Below are positions 56,253 to 64,000 of a stretch of DNA of 64,000 nucleotides, piece by piece. The stretch comes from Arthrobacter sp. AL12 (GTDB lineage Bacteria; Actinomycetota; Actinomycetes; Actinomycetales; Micrococcaceae): NCBI RefSeq assembly GCF_029960645.1, contig NZ_JASBQY010000004.1, positions 221,847-285,846 on the forward strand. The letters run 5' to 3'. Numbering within the stretch: the stretch's first letter is position 1; each line of letters begins with the position of its first letter. Made by a program: the position numbers and the translations under genes. Under the pieces are notes generated by a model that saw only the letters and a program-made list of their open reading frames with translations, had not been told where the DNA came from and made no database searches.

Positions 56253-56537
56253 ATGATTCCCGGGCCAGCGCGACGGAAGTACCCAAACGAGCCGCGTGAG
56301 CGCGCAACGCGGATGGCCATTGGAAGGGCCTGCGACCAGGACCGAGGACGGCGGACTCGGACCGGATCACGGAGCTCGAGCGCGATGTCCGTGAGTTGGG
56401 CGGGCGAACACGATCCCGAAGCAGGCCTCGGCTCGTCCATCGCGGCGGAGCTCGAACGCCGGCTCGTCTACGCGGGGTCTGTCATCGACGTGTTCGCCCG
56501 CAGAGTGGATCAGGTCCCCGGGTGCTCGTCTTCGTAG
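56253..56537 (+). pseudogene. IS3-family transposase remnant (OrfA/OrfB fused by deletions)
   Basis: Frames on the plus strand show RRKYPNEPRERATRMAI (OrfA N-terminus), then DSDRITELERDVREL and ANTIPKQAS in shifted frames (OrfA leucine-zipper end), then AAELERRLVYAGSVIDVFARRV, which joins the OrfA tail to the OrfB core. Several deletions and frameshifts make it inactive. It separates the kinase promoter from the phosphoesterase of operon copy 2. Confidence 0.75.
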
Positions 56538-56606
56538 CGTCGTGGCGCCGGTTTGCGGACGGGCAGCCCGGTACCCTGACCACGGGTGCGCTGACAGCGG
56601 TATGGC

Positions 56607-57659
56607 TCAGCCAACGGCCGGACGCCAGTACCGCAGCCCGCCGCTGGTGGTGCCGTCGCGGGCGACGTCGACCATGGCGTACGGGAACGCCCGACGATCT
56701 GACTGGTCAGGCCCGCGACCGCGGACGTCCGAACACCACGTGCCGGTGTTGACGTACCGGGTAGGGGACGCCTCGAGCGCCGACTCGAGGGCCCGGTGCG
56801 TGTGGCCCGAGACGTACCAGGCCACCCCTGAACCGTGCATCTCGAGGGTACGTGCGAATCGGCCCGCTGCAGCAGGGGCCGCCTCGCCGGAGACCCTTCG
56901 CCCGGCGGCCGCGAGCACCATGCGAGTCGCGGCGACCGGGACCGCCGACACCGTCCGGAACCTGGACAGGCGCGCCAGGTCCCGAACGGCCACCCCGTTG
57001 AGCGCGAGCCGCAGTGACTCGTTCTGCAAGAGCTCGTCGTACTCGAGCTCGCGGACGCGGCGTTCCGCCCGCTCGGACGCCAGGCAGGCCCGGGCAACGG
57101 CCCCGGCACGGCTCAGGCGCGACCTCGACGGATGAGCGTTCCAGGCAGCGAGCGGCGGTAGGTCCAGATCGTCGGTGCCGTTAACCGCCGAGCGGAGTAC
57201 CTCGGGCGTCCGGTGCAACGCGTGGTGCTGGTGCCCGTGCTCAGCCACCAGCACGTGGGGCACGTGCAGGAACCAAGGGTGCACCCGGACCCGCGTGGGA
57301 TCGGCGGGCGACAGCAGCGCCGACAGGCGGGCGGCCACCGAGGGCCGGGCCAGCTCCACATCGTGGTTGCCGCACACGAAGTGCAGCTGCACGCCGCGCT
57401 CCGCACACTCCTTCAGCGCCCGGAACGTGTCGACGTGGCGGGCGAGGATGGACTCGAGCCGAGCCAGGCTCTCGTCTTCGGCGAACCCGACCAGCTCAAA
57501 CGTGTCACCGACGAAGACGACGTGCTGCTGCGGACCGGAGGCTGCGAGCACCTCGCGGCGCAGGAATTCGGGCAGGACTTCGCCGGGGCACCGGGGGTCC
57601 TGGTCCGTCATGCCCAGATGGAGGTCGCTGAGGAGCCACCACCGTGCCGGGCGGCTCAT
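56607..57659 (-). CDS. Calcineurin-like metallophosphoesterase
   Basis: A 350-residue phosphoesterase from ATG 57659, in ATGA overlap with the 67-residue membrane protein gene. All metal motifs are present: WLLSDLHLG (DxH), VFVGDTFELVG (GD), HFVCGNHDVEL (GNHD), HVLVAEHGHQHH and AWYVSGHTHRAL (GHxH). The broad class includes UDP-diacylglucosamine hydrolase-like enzymes, so a nucleotide- or lipid-linked sugar substrate is plausible in a glycan operon. Only 28 bases of a second copy survive at 50268-50295. Confidence 0.85.
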   Translation of the reverse strand: MSRPARWWLLSDLHLGMTDQDPRCPGEVLPEFLRREVLAASGPQQHVVFVGDTFELVGFAEDESLARLESILARHVDTFRALKECAERGVQLHFVCGNHDVELARPSVAARLSALLSPADPTRVRVHPWFLHVPHVLVAEHGHQHHALHRTPEVLRSAVNGTDDLDLPPLAAWNAHPSRSRLSRAGAVARACLASERAERRVRELEYDELLQNESLRLALNGVAVRDLARLSRFRTVSAVPVAATRMVLAAAGRRVSGEAAPAAAGRFARTLEMHGSGVAWYVSGHTHRALESALEASPTRYVNTGTWCSDVRGRGPDQSDRRAFPYAMVDVARDGTTSGGLRYWRPAVG

Positions 57660-57859
57660 GCGAGCAGTCCCAGGACGCGTGGGAGGAAGAGGACCAGGTA
57701 CATCGTCCACATCACGGCGACGACCCTGGGGCTGAGCGTTAGGCCCAGGAGTCTGGGGCGTGGGGGCTGCCCGGTGTCTGCTCCGGCGCGTCGGACCTCG
57801 AGCGCGACGAGGGTCACGAGCAGGACGGCAGTCGCGAGCAGTCCCGCGAGATCGATCAT
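57656..57859 (-). CDS. Small two-helix membrane protein, glycan operon copy 2
   Basis: Identical to the 67-residue protein of copy 1. Here the downstream context is intact: its stop overlaps the phosphoesterase ATG, showing the ancestral operon order polymerase, 113-residue protein, 67-residue protein, phosphoesterase. Confidence 0.7.
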   Translation of the reverse strand: MIDLAGLLATAVLLVTLVALEVRRAGADTGQPPRPRLLGLTLSPRVVAVMWTMYLVLFLPRVLGLLA

Positions 57860-58197
57860 GGGGTGGCCTCCTGCCGTGCGCGTGCGATGCACGCGAGGAT
57901 GGTGATGGCGCCCATCGTGATGACGCACGCCTGCCAGGACCACACCACGAGGTAGAACATCACTGTGGATACCGCGGTGAGCGTGGCGAGGCCGAGCGCC
58001 AGGACGAGCAGTGCGCTGAGCGCGAGGTCAGTCACCTGCGTGAGGCGGGCCATGGCCTGCCCCGGGAGCAGGACCAGGACGGCTGTCGCGGCGACCGCCT
58101 GCAGCGGTGTCGGCAGCCCGATGAGCGTCGCCACCGACAGCGCGAGGGCCGCGAGACCGAGCGCCAGGGTGGGCCGGGTGACGCCGCCGCCGCTCAT
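57856..58197 (-). CDS. Polytopic 113-residue membrane protein, glycan operon copy 2
   Basis: Identical to the copy at 50492-50833, with the same ATGA overlaps to the polymerase-like gene before it and the 67-residue gene after it. Confidence 0.7.
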   Translation of the reverse strand: MSGGGVTRPTLALGLAALALSVATLIGLPTPLQAVAATAVLVLLPGQAMARLTQVTDLALSALLVLALGLATLTAVSTVMFYLVVWSWQACVITMGAITILACIARARQEATP

Positions 58198-60125
58198 GGC
58201 GTCACCACCCGGTACACGCGTGCGTCGGCGTTGCTGAACGCGAGCTCCACGCCGTCCTGCGCGCCGAGCCACGCCTCCAGCTCATCGAAGCCTTGCGCGC
58301 TGGAGGCACCCTGGAGCACGAGACTGGCCTCCGAGGAGCGCGTGAGCAGCACGACGGCACCGCCAGGGCTGTGTCGGGCGTAGTCGTAAACGAGCGGACC
58401 GCACGTCGCGGTCGTCAGGTCGGACCGGCACATGTCATCGATCGTCCGGGCCCGGTGTTCGAGGTAGGCCTCGCTGCGCCACGGCGTCGGGTGGGCAGCG
58501 GAGATAATCGTCGAGCCCGGAGGCGCGAGACGCTGCACGGCGGCGACGGCGGCGATCTCATCGTCGGTGAAGACGTCAAACTGGGCGTTCCCGAACCGGC
58601 CCGTTACGGTCAGCACGGCCAGCAGGAAACAGGTGAGCGCCAGGGCCCCCGCGGCGCGGACAGAGGGGCGGCGGGGGCTGCCCTTCGTGGGAAGCAGGAC
58701 CGAACACGCCTGCAGGGCGATGAAAGGCAACGCGAACAGCGAGACGCGGATGAGCATCTCCCCGCCGTACAACTGCGCGGGAAAGAGCAGCAGCGGGGTG
58801 AGAGCCAGGAGGACCACCCGGATGTCCAGACGTCCTCTGCGCCAGTCGCGCACCGCCCCCGCCGCGGCAAGCGCCCACAGCACAAGAGTGAGAACAATCC
58901 GGATCTGGACCACGAGCACGTGCCCGGCGGTCCCGCTCAGGCGGTCGATGACGTTCGCCTCGGTCGCGCCCTGCAGCCCTGCTTCCGCCAGCGGCGGGTT
59001 CCCGATCAGATAGGCACTCGCGGGGTAGACGAGCCAGAGCGTCAGCACGACCGCGGTGATCAGAGGCAGCCGGCTGGGCCAGACACGTCCGCTCAGGGTC
59101 AGAGCGGTGATGGCGATGAGCACCATAAACGGCGTCAACTGATGGCTCGCGCAGATGACCGCGACGAGCAACAGGGCCACCACGAGGGCACCCACCCGGT
59201 ACCCCGGCCGGGGCTCCGCGGGCGACCGCCCCCGCCACCACGCCATCAGATCCGCGCGGTCACCGGGCGACCGCCCCCGCCACCACCCCGCCAGGTCGAC
59301 GCGTCGGTGGCCCCGCAGAACGGGGGTCCGCGCGGCCAACGGGCCAAGGAGCAGCGCGACCACGACGAGATACAGGAAGAAGCTGAAAGCCTGGGGAGAC
59401 AGGTAGTCCTGGTCCTGCCAGTTGCCGAGGCAGAAGACCCAGAGCACGAGCCAGCGCCGCCGCGGATCGCGCGTCAGGTAGCCCGTCAGCACGCCCAGGG
59501 CAACGAGCCACAAACCCATGTTGAGCACCGGCGCCCACAGGGCAACGGCCACCGGATCGAGGCCGGTCGCCGCGAGCACCGTCGCCAGGAGGGCGAAGAA
59601 ACCCGGCCAGTTGAAATACGCATCAGTGTCCGGGTCGATCCCCGGAGTCCCCGAAAGGGCGTCGGCGATACCAAGATGACGGAACGCGACCTCACCGCGC
59701 GGTACGTCCGCGACGAAGGCTGCGGTCCCGAAAAGCACGAGCACCAGCACCACGACGAGCCACATCATGACCGCCCGCCGCGCCGGGCCCGCGGCATCGC
59801 CCCGCAGCGCCACGACGAACGCGACATTCAAAAGCAGAACCCCCGCCCAGAACGGGTAGGGCAGCACCGCGACGAGCCCCAGGTCGCTGTTCACCGGCAC
59901 GGCCACCGTGGAGGCGGCCCACACGGCAAGCGCCAACGCCACGGCGCCCGCCAGCGCGCACCACACCTCACGGGCCTTCCAGCGGCCCCCGGTGCGGGTG
60001 GCCGGATCCAGCGCGCCGGTCATCGCCTCTCCTGCCGCCTCTCCTGCATGACGCGCCGCAGGACGGCCACTCGTCGCCTCTGCTGCCACGTCTCCTGCAT
60101 GACGCGCCGGAGGACGGCCGCTCAT
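58194..60125 (-). CDS. Polytopic polymerase / GT-C-like protein, copy 2
   Basis: Identical in translation to 50830-52761, including the N-terminal SGRP(P/A)ARHAG repeats and the C-terminal extracytoplasmic domain. Both copies are intact, so dosage rather than divergence is the visible outcome of the duplication. Confidence 0.75.
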   Translation of the reverse strand: MSGRPPARHAGDVAAEATSGRPAARHAGEAAGEAMTGALDPATRTGGRWKAREVWCALAGAVALALAVWAASTVAVPVNSDLGLVAVLPYPFWAGVLLLNVAFVVALRGDAAGPARRAVMMWLVVVLVLVLFGTAAFVADVPRGEVAFRHLGIADALSGTPGIDPDTDAYFNWPGFFALLATVLAATGLDPVAVALWAPVLNMGLWLVALGVLTGYLTRDPRRRWLVLWVFCLGNWQDQDYLSPQAFSFFLYLVVVALLLGPLAARTPVLRGHRRVDLAGWWRGRSPGDRADLMAWWRGRSPAEPRPGYRVGALVVALLLVAVICASHQLTPFMVLIAITALTLSGRVWPSRLPLITAVVLTLWLVYPASAYLIGNPPLAEAGLQGATEANVIDRLSGTAGHVLVVQIRIVLTLVLWALAAAGAVRDWRRGRLDIRVVLLALTPLLLFPAQLYGGEMLIRVSLFALPFIALQACSVLLPTKGSPRRPSVRAAGALALTCFLLAVLTVTGRFGNAQFDVFTDDEIAAVAAVQRLAPPGSTIISAAHPTPWRSEAYLEHRARTIDDMCRSDLTTATCGPLVYDYARHSPGGAVVLLTRSSEASLVLQGASSAQGFDELEAWLGAQDGVELAFSNADARVYRVVTP

Positions 60126-61378
60126 CGCGCGTCCTGCCGCACGCGCCGAAGGACAACGACCAGCCGGAGGCCGACACCCGCGGCCCCGACGGAGAGCACC
60201 ACCAACCACGCAAGGGCCATGGCGGTGGCGCCCCTCTCGGCGGCCCACAACGCCGCGGTGCAAAGGGCGACTCCGAGCATCACGCCAACCACGATCGCCT
60301 CCGCATAGCGACCACGGGCCCGGCACACGGCGTTATAAGCCTGCAGCACCGCATACGGCACCAGCCCGGCCGCCAACCACCGCAAAGCGCCGGCGGACGA
60401 ATCGGCATACCGCTCCCCCATCAGACCAAGCAACGGATGAGCGAGGATGACGAGGACAGCCGCAGCCAGACCCCCGACGGCGACCGACCAACGAAGACTC
60501 GCCCAGGTGGTCGAGACCAGCCGGTCAGGTTCGCGGACCCCCTCGGAGAACTGGACAATACCCATCAGCATCGGAGCCGAGTACGCCGCCCAGGCCATCA
60601 TCCACGCCGGATACCAGTAGGCAGCCGCCTCCGGCGCCACCATATGCGCGAGCAGGAGCGGCAGCACCAGCCCGGGGGCACGCTCCGTGAGCGTGAGGAG
60701 CTGGTACGGAAGGCCCACCGCCAGCAACGGACGACCCCGCGCCGAGCGCAAAGACGGCCGCGGCCGGTAGCCCACCAGACGCCGCAACTGGACCGCACCA
60801 ACCACACACGCCACAGTCGTCCCCAGAGTCCAGCAAGCCATCAACACATCAGCAGAAACCCCCCGCGACCACCACGCCACGAGCGCAGCAGCCCCGAGCG
60901 AAACCCCACCGCCCAACGCATACCTCGAAGTCGCACTGGCACCGCGCCCCAACGCCACCAGCGCCTGATCCAACACGATCACCAGAGTCCCGGTAACAGC
61001 AGCGACAAGGAACGTGAGCCAGAAAAGAACCGACACCAAAGCCGTATCCGGCATCAACACCGACTGCAACACAAGATAACCCAGGGCCAACACCGACCCG
61101 GCCACCCCCACAATCGCAAACGCCGCATCCAGCACCCGCGCAGGCGGCTCCCCCCGCCCCACCGCCACAATAACCGCCGACCCGGCACCCATCACCGCGA
61201 GCTGCGTACAGATCATCACCGCCGAAACCGCCGCCATCGTAAGCCCGACCTCACGATCAGACGCCGCACGCGCCGCCACCACCCAGAACGCGAAACCCGC
61301 ACCCGTCTGGGCAGCCTTAGCCACAACCAGCCCAAGCGAACTACGCAACGCCGAATGCCGGACGATCGAGGCGTCCAT
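60122..61378 (-). CDS. Wzx-like polysaccharide flippase, copy 2
   Basis: Identical to 52758-54014. Its upstream glycosyltransferase gene is reduced to its last 87 bases, so any promoter driving this copy must be the one upstream of the kinase remnant or further right. Confidence 0.82.
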   Translation of the reverse strand: MDASIVRHSALRSSLGLVVAKAAQTGAGFAFWVVAARAASDREVGLTMAAVSAVMICTQLAVMGAGSAVIVAVGRGEPPARVLDAAFAIVGVAGSVLALGYLVLQSVLMPDTALVSVLFWLTFLVAAVTGTLVIVLDQALVALGRGASATSRYALGGGVSLGAAALVAWWSRGVSADVLMACWTLGTTVACVVGAVQLRRLVGYRPRPSLRSARGRPLLAVGLPYQLLTLTERAPGLVLPLLLAHMVAPEAAAYWYPAWMMAWAAYSAPMLMGIVQFSEGVREPDRLVSTTWASLRWSVAVGGLAAAVLVILAHPLLGLMGERYADSSAGALRWLAAGLVPYAVLQAYNAVCRARGRYAEAIVVGVMLGVALCTAALWAAERGATAMALAWLVVLSVGAAGVGLRLVVVLRRVRQDAR

Positions 61379-61394
61379 GACAACAGTCCCCCGC

Positions 61395-61481
61395 TCAGCG
61401 CTCACGACGCAAACCCCTCGCCATAGCCGCGTAGTTGTACCAACAAAACGCCACATAATAACGCAACCACCGAGGCTGGCC
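61395..61481 (-). pseudogene. 3' remnant of family 2 glycosyltransferase gene
   Basis: These 87 bases equal the end of the glycosyltransferase gene at 54031-54117, coding the last 28 residues and stop. The rest of the gene is missing; the break is the right edge of the direct repeat. Confidence 0.85.
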
Positions 61482-61596
61482 CGTGAATGCGGCATTGCTC
61501 AGCGTCCCTCACCTGGACCCGATCGACTGGGAAACGCACGATGATCTCCGTGTACGCAAGCTCGTGCTCAACCAGAACCTTGGTGTGGGTCTGCAT
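61482..61596 (-). pseudogene. Deleted, diverged remnant of HPr kinase-like gene
   Basis: The minus strand from 61596 reads MQTHTKVLVEHELAYTE and continues to HGP, matching residues 1-5 then about 68-102 of the intact kinase-like protein at 54863-55975. An internal segment of about 175 bases is deleted and everything after the HGP is lost. Over the aligned 97 bases I count about a dozen substitutions plus a 3-base gap, roughly 87 percent identity, in contrast to the unchanged block adjoining it. Confidence 0.85.
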
Positions 61597-61665
61597 GGTC
61601 GTCCCCTGTCTGGGTGGTGTCGATCGGATGGTGTGGACGGTGTCGGCCGTGTCGACGGTGTCCGC

Positions 61666-63876
61666 CTATTTCGTCAGCGTGAGCACCAGCTTTGGCGCGG
61701 CCGCACTGCCGGCCTCCCTGGAGTTGAGGTCCAGGCCGTCGCTGCTGCTCGAGTCCATCCCAAGAGAGAGCTGTTGGCCGAGCACACCACTGAGGGTCAG
61801 CGGAACGTCGTAGTTGGTGTTGGTCGCTGTCGGGCCCAGCTTGCCGATGCTGGCGCCGAGCGCCGGACGGCCACTGTTGTACGTGATCCCGGTCTCGTTC
61901 CACGCGTTATCAGCGACCTTGACGTTCTGCGTACCCGTCGACCCACTCCCGGCGCTGCGCAGCTGCAATGTCGCCTTCTCGAGCGTCCTGCCCGCATACG
62001 CCCCCAGGTCGAACCTCAAGTACGTGACCTCCACCGGGCTGTTATCCACACCCAACATGGTGCCCGTGCCAAAATTCGTCCCCGGCGTCGCGCTCGTCAC
62101 ATAGCTGTCAGCGGTGGCCGTGAGGGTGACGGTCTCCGTCGTGCCTCCGCCGGAGCCGACGGTCCAGGTCTGGGTCGCCGGTGTCGCATCGGTGTTGCCG
62201 GCTGCGTCGGTGGCCCAAACGTTGAATGTGTGGGACCCGGCCGACAACCCGGTGTAGGTCTGCGGCGAGGTGCACGCCACGCGAGTTGCGCCATCCAGGC
62301 TGCACTGGAAGGTCGAATTGGCTTCACTCGAGAATGCGAAGGAAGCGCTGGTCGACGTCGTTGTTGCAGGTGGTCCCGAAGTGATCGTCGTCTCAGGGGC
62401 CGTCGTGTCACCGCCACCGCCACCACCTGCGCCCGGCTCGAAATAGTGCCAGTACCGGCTGGTGGCGTTCACGTCGGCGAGCACCAGCAGGCCGCTGTTG
62501 GCCGTACCCCACGCCGTGCTGTTGAGGTTCTGTTTCGTCGACGTCACGTTATGGACATACTGGTCGGCGTCCACGATGCGAGCGGTCTTCGTCGTGGTGA
62601 ATTTGATATCGCTCAGCGGCGTTGACTTCTCGTAGATCGCACCCCCCGAGGTAGTGCAGGCACCCGCGTTCGTCGTGCCGCTCGGCTTCGGATAGGTAGC
62701 GAAGGTACGCAGTTTCTGCGTACTCTCATCAATCAGGACGATCACCCGGTTGGGGCACTCCGCCACAGTCGCGATCGTGTTCACGGACCAGGTCGAACCA
62801 TTGAACGATAGAAGCTGGATCAGGGGCAGAGACGCCGACGTGTTCGAGGTCTTGACGGCTGCGAAAACCCGGCCGCCCGAGGAGTCCAGCCACTTCAAGT
62901 TCATGTGGTCATCCGCGCTGCGCTGCCCCTTCACCGCCGCGACAGGAGTGGTCCAGGTGGTTTTTGACTCTCCATTGACGTGGGAGCTCCAGTACATGCC
63001 GTCGGTGGAGTCACCGACCTGCCGGCTCCACATGACACCCATATGTCCGTTGTACGCGATCAGGGCCGAGGTGTCGTCCACAGAGACGTTGCTTAGCGAC
63101 GCAGGATGCGGGAACCCTGCAGACGATTCCCACGTGAAGCCATCCGTGCCGGTGACGTTAAGGTAGATCCGGTTACCCTGCTGCCACGTCGCCCACACCC
63201 GACCCGTCGAGTCCTTGTCGATGGTCAGCACCTCAACGCGGGAGTTGTTGATCTTCGTGGAAGTCAGCAGCGTGTACTTCTTCGTGCCTGAGTCGTACTT
63301 GTACCGCCGAAGCGTCGACGGGTAGTTCGGCTCAGCCGGCAGACCGTCGTTGACGAACCGGTAGCTCGCCACATACAACGTCGTCCCGTCCCACATCACG
63401 TCATGATGAGTGTTCGCCCGCGTTTCCGTCGCCACACCCGTATTGACCCATGAACTCGTTGCTGTATTGAACCGGAAGATGTGAAAATCCGAGCTGGCGT
63501 TGTCCCACAGGTTCCCCCACCAGACCCCGTCGTTGAACCACAACGCACTGATGGCCCGCTTCGTACCTGTCGGCGTCCCCGTCCCCGAATGCGACGGACC
63601 CTGGACCCCAACATCGCCCGTAGCAGCCGACGCTGCAACCGGCACGACAACAGCACTCAGCGCAAGCAGCAGCGCTGTCAGCAGTGCTGCCAGGAGTGCA
63701 CCGAGCCGCGGATTCCGCGACGCGCGTGGACGCAGGCCAGCCGTGCGATCACCTCCCGACCTGACGCCACGCCAGGAAGTCCTGCGCACCCTGGAACAAC
63801 GGTTCTTGACTCGGGCTACGCCCAAAAGGGACGCCGCCGCAAGCCGTCCTACCGCAGACGCATTCTGGTTGCTCAT
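61666..63876 (-). CDS. Secreted propeller-like protein with DNRLRE/CBM96-type C-terminal module
   Basis: About 736 residues from ATG 63876, preceded by GGAAGGA. A long basic leader of about 55 residues precedes the hydrophobic signal core (LGALLAALLTALLLALSAVVVPVAASAA). Residues about 85-440 contain repeated W/F-containing sheets (ISALWFNDGVWWGNLWD, HHDVMWDGTTLYVASYRF, VEVLTIDKDSTGRVWATWQQGN) like a BNR/beta-propeller. After a Gly linker come an Ig-like unit (TTAPETTITSGPPATTTS...FQCSLDG...DAAGNTDATPATQTWTV) and a DNRLRE-type module (ADSYVTSATPGTNFGTG...TYLRFDLGAY). It may bind or modify an extracellular glycan; no catalytic residues are assigned. Bases 63877-64000 show only its upstream region. 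Confidence 0.8.
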   Translation of the reverse strand: MSNQNASAVGRLAAASLLGVARVKNRCSRVRRTSWRGVRSGGDRTAGLRPRASRNPRLGALLAALLTALLLALSAVVVPVAASAATGDVGVQGPSHSGTGTPTGTKRAISALWFNDGVWWGNLWDNASSDFHIFRFNTATSSWVNTGVATETRANTHHDVMWDGTTLYVASYRFVNDGLPAEPNYPSTLRRYKYDSGTKKYTLLTSTKINNSRVEVLTIDKDSTGRVWATWQQGNRIYLNVTGTDGFTWESSAGFPHPASLSNVSVDDTSALIAYNGHMGVMWSRQVGDSTDGMYWSSHVNGESKTTWTTPVAAVKGQRSADDHMNLKWLDSSGGRVFAAVKTSNTSASLPLIQLLSFNGSTWSVNTIATVAECPNRVIVLIDESTQKLRTFATYPKPSGTTNAGACTTSGGAIYEKSTPLSDIKFTTTKTARIVDADQYVHNVTSTKQNLNSTAWGTANSGLLVLADVNATSRYWHYFEPGAGGGGGGDTTAPETTITSGPPATTTSTSASFAFSSEANSTFQCSLDGATRVACTSPQTYTGLSAGSHTFNVWATDAAGNTDATPATQTWTVGSGGGTTETVTLTATADSYVTSATPGTNFGTGTMLGVDNSPVEVTYLRFDLGAYAGRTLEKATLQLRSAGSGSTGTQNVKVADNAWNETGITYNSGRPALGASIGKLGPTATNTNYDVPLTLSGVLGQQLSLGMDSSSSDGLDLNSREAGSAAAPKLVLTLTK

Positions 63877-64000
63877 GTTTTCATCCTTCCGATGGTCAAG
63901 CTGTGAAAGTTTGACGGTGCCGATCCACCGCGCCCCCGGCCAATCCGCGGATGGCCGGAAATTGAAGTCGAGCACTTTAGGCTCCTTTCGCCATGGTGAT

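Larger units (their letters stand above)
57632..61481. repeat. Large direct repeat, copy 2 (3,850 bp)
   Basis: Second copy of 50268-54117. Its left end continues into a complete phosphoesterase gene; its right end joins, at the four-base microhomology GGCC, a diverged fragment of the kinase-like gene. Confidence 0.95.

Noticed and set aside
56253..56537. A 94-residue protein-coding gene
   Set aside because: Pieces of IS3 OrfA and OrfB appear in different frames across the interval, so the open frame is a relic.

Overview
The window is high-GC, densely packed chromosomal DNA from an actinobacterium. Gene order and protein character (leuCD-murA-plsC-gpsA-ddl, thiL-DAK2-recG-rsmD, ilvBNC-serA, a DUF3515 lipoprotein, a class F sortase, frequent ATGA overlaps, GTG starts, leaderless-looking promoters) fit an Arthrobacter/Pseudarthrobacter-type Micrococcaceae. 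That placement is inference from style and synteny, not from a database search.

Bases 1-47.5 kb are core genome. From the left: the end of an aminotransferase gene with a spermidine-synthase-like and a P-loop gene; a long leftward run rsmD, recG, DAK2, thiL; a DUF3515 lipoprotein; ddl, gpsA, an acyltransferase gene and murA; leuD-leuC with a divergent IclR regulator; a pair of dynamin-like GTPases; tRNA-Glu and tRNA-Gln; a heptad-repeat membrane protein; HAD phosphatase and gltX; small metabolic and membrane genes; ilvE and leuB; a class F sortase beside a surface protein; metG; an ABC exporter-type ATPase/permease; serA; ilvC-ilvN-ilvB behind a leader peptide and attenuator; ilvD; a LysR regulator; a membrane-anchored protein; a PQQ-type sugar dehydrogenase; and tRNA-Lys with a strong terminator.

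Branched-chain amino-acid synthesis is the dominant theme: leuC, leuD, leuB, ilvE, ilvB, ilvN, ilvC and ilvD are all here. Upstream of leuC/iclR, leuB, ilvB and ilvD I see the same palindromic element, close to GTCTCAYTATYTGRGAC, which makes the IclR protein a probable LtbR/NdgR-type master regulator. ilvB additionally carries a classical leader peptide (7 of 23 residues Val/Ile/Leu) followed by a terminator.

From tRNA-Lys to the right end (about 47.5-64 kb) the window changes to an accessory region with decayed IS30, IS3 and ISL3 fragments. It holds a lipoprotein fusing a GH16 glycosidase to a calcineurin-like phosphoesterase, and a leftward surface-glycan operon: HPr-kinase-like protein, family 2 glycosyltransferase, Wzx-like flippase, large polytopic polymerase-like protein, two small membrane proteins and a metallophosphoesterase, most joined by ATGA overlaps. 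A 3,850-bp block (flippase to small membrane proteins) occurs twice as a direct repeat, 50268-54117 and 57632-61481, with apparently identical sequence. Each copy has lost a different end of the operon, and copy 2 is joined to a diverged, deleted remnant of the kinase gene. The last gene encodes a secreted propeller-like protein with a C-terminal DNRLRE-type module.
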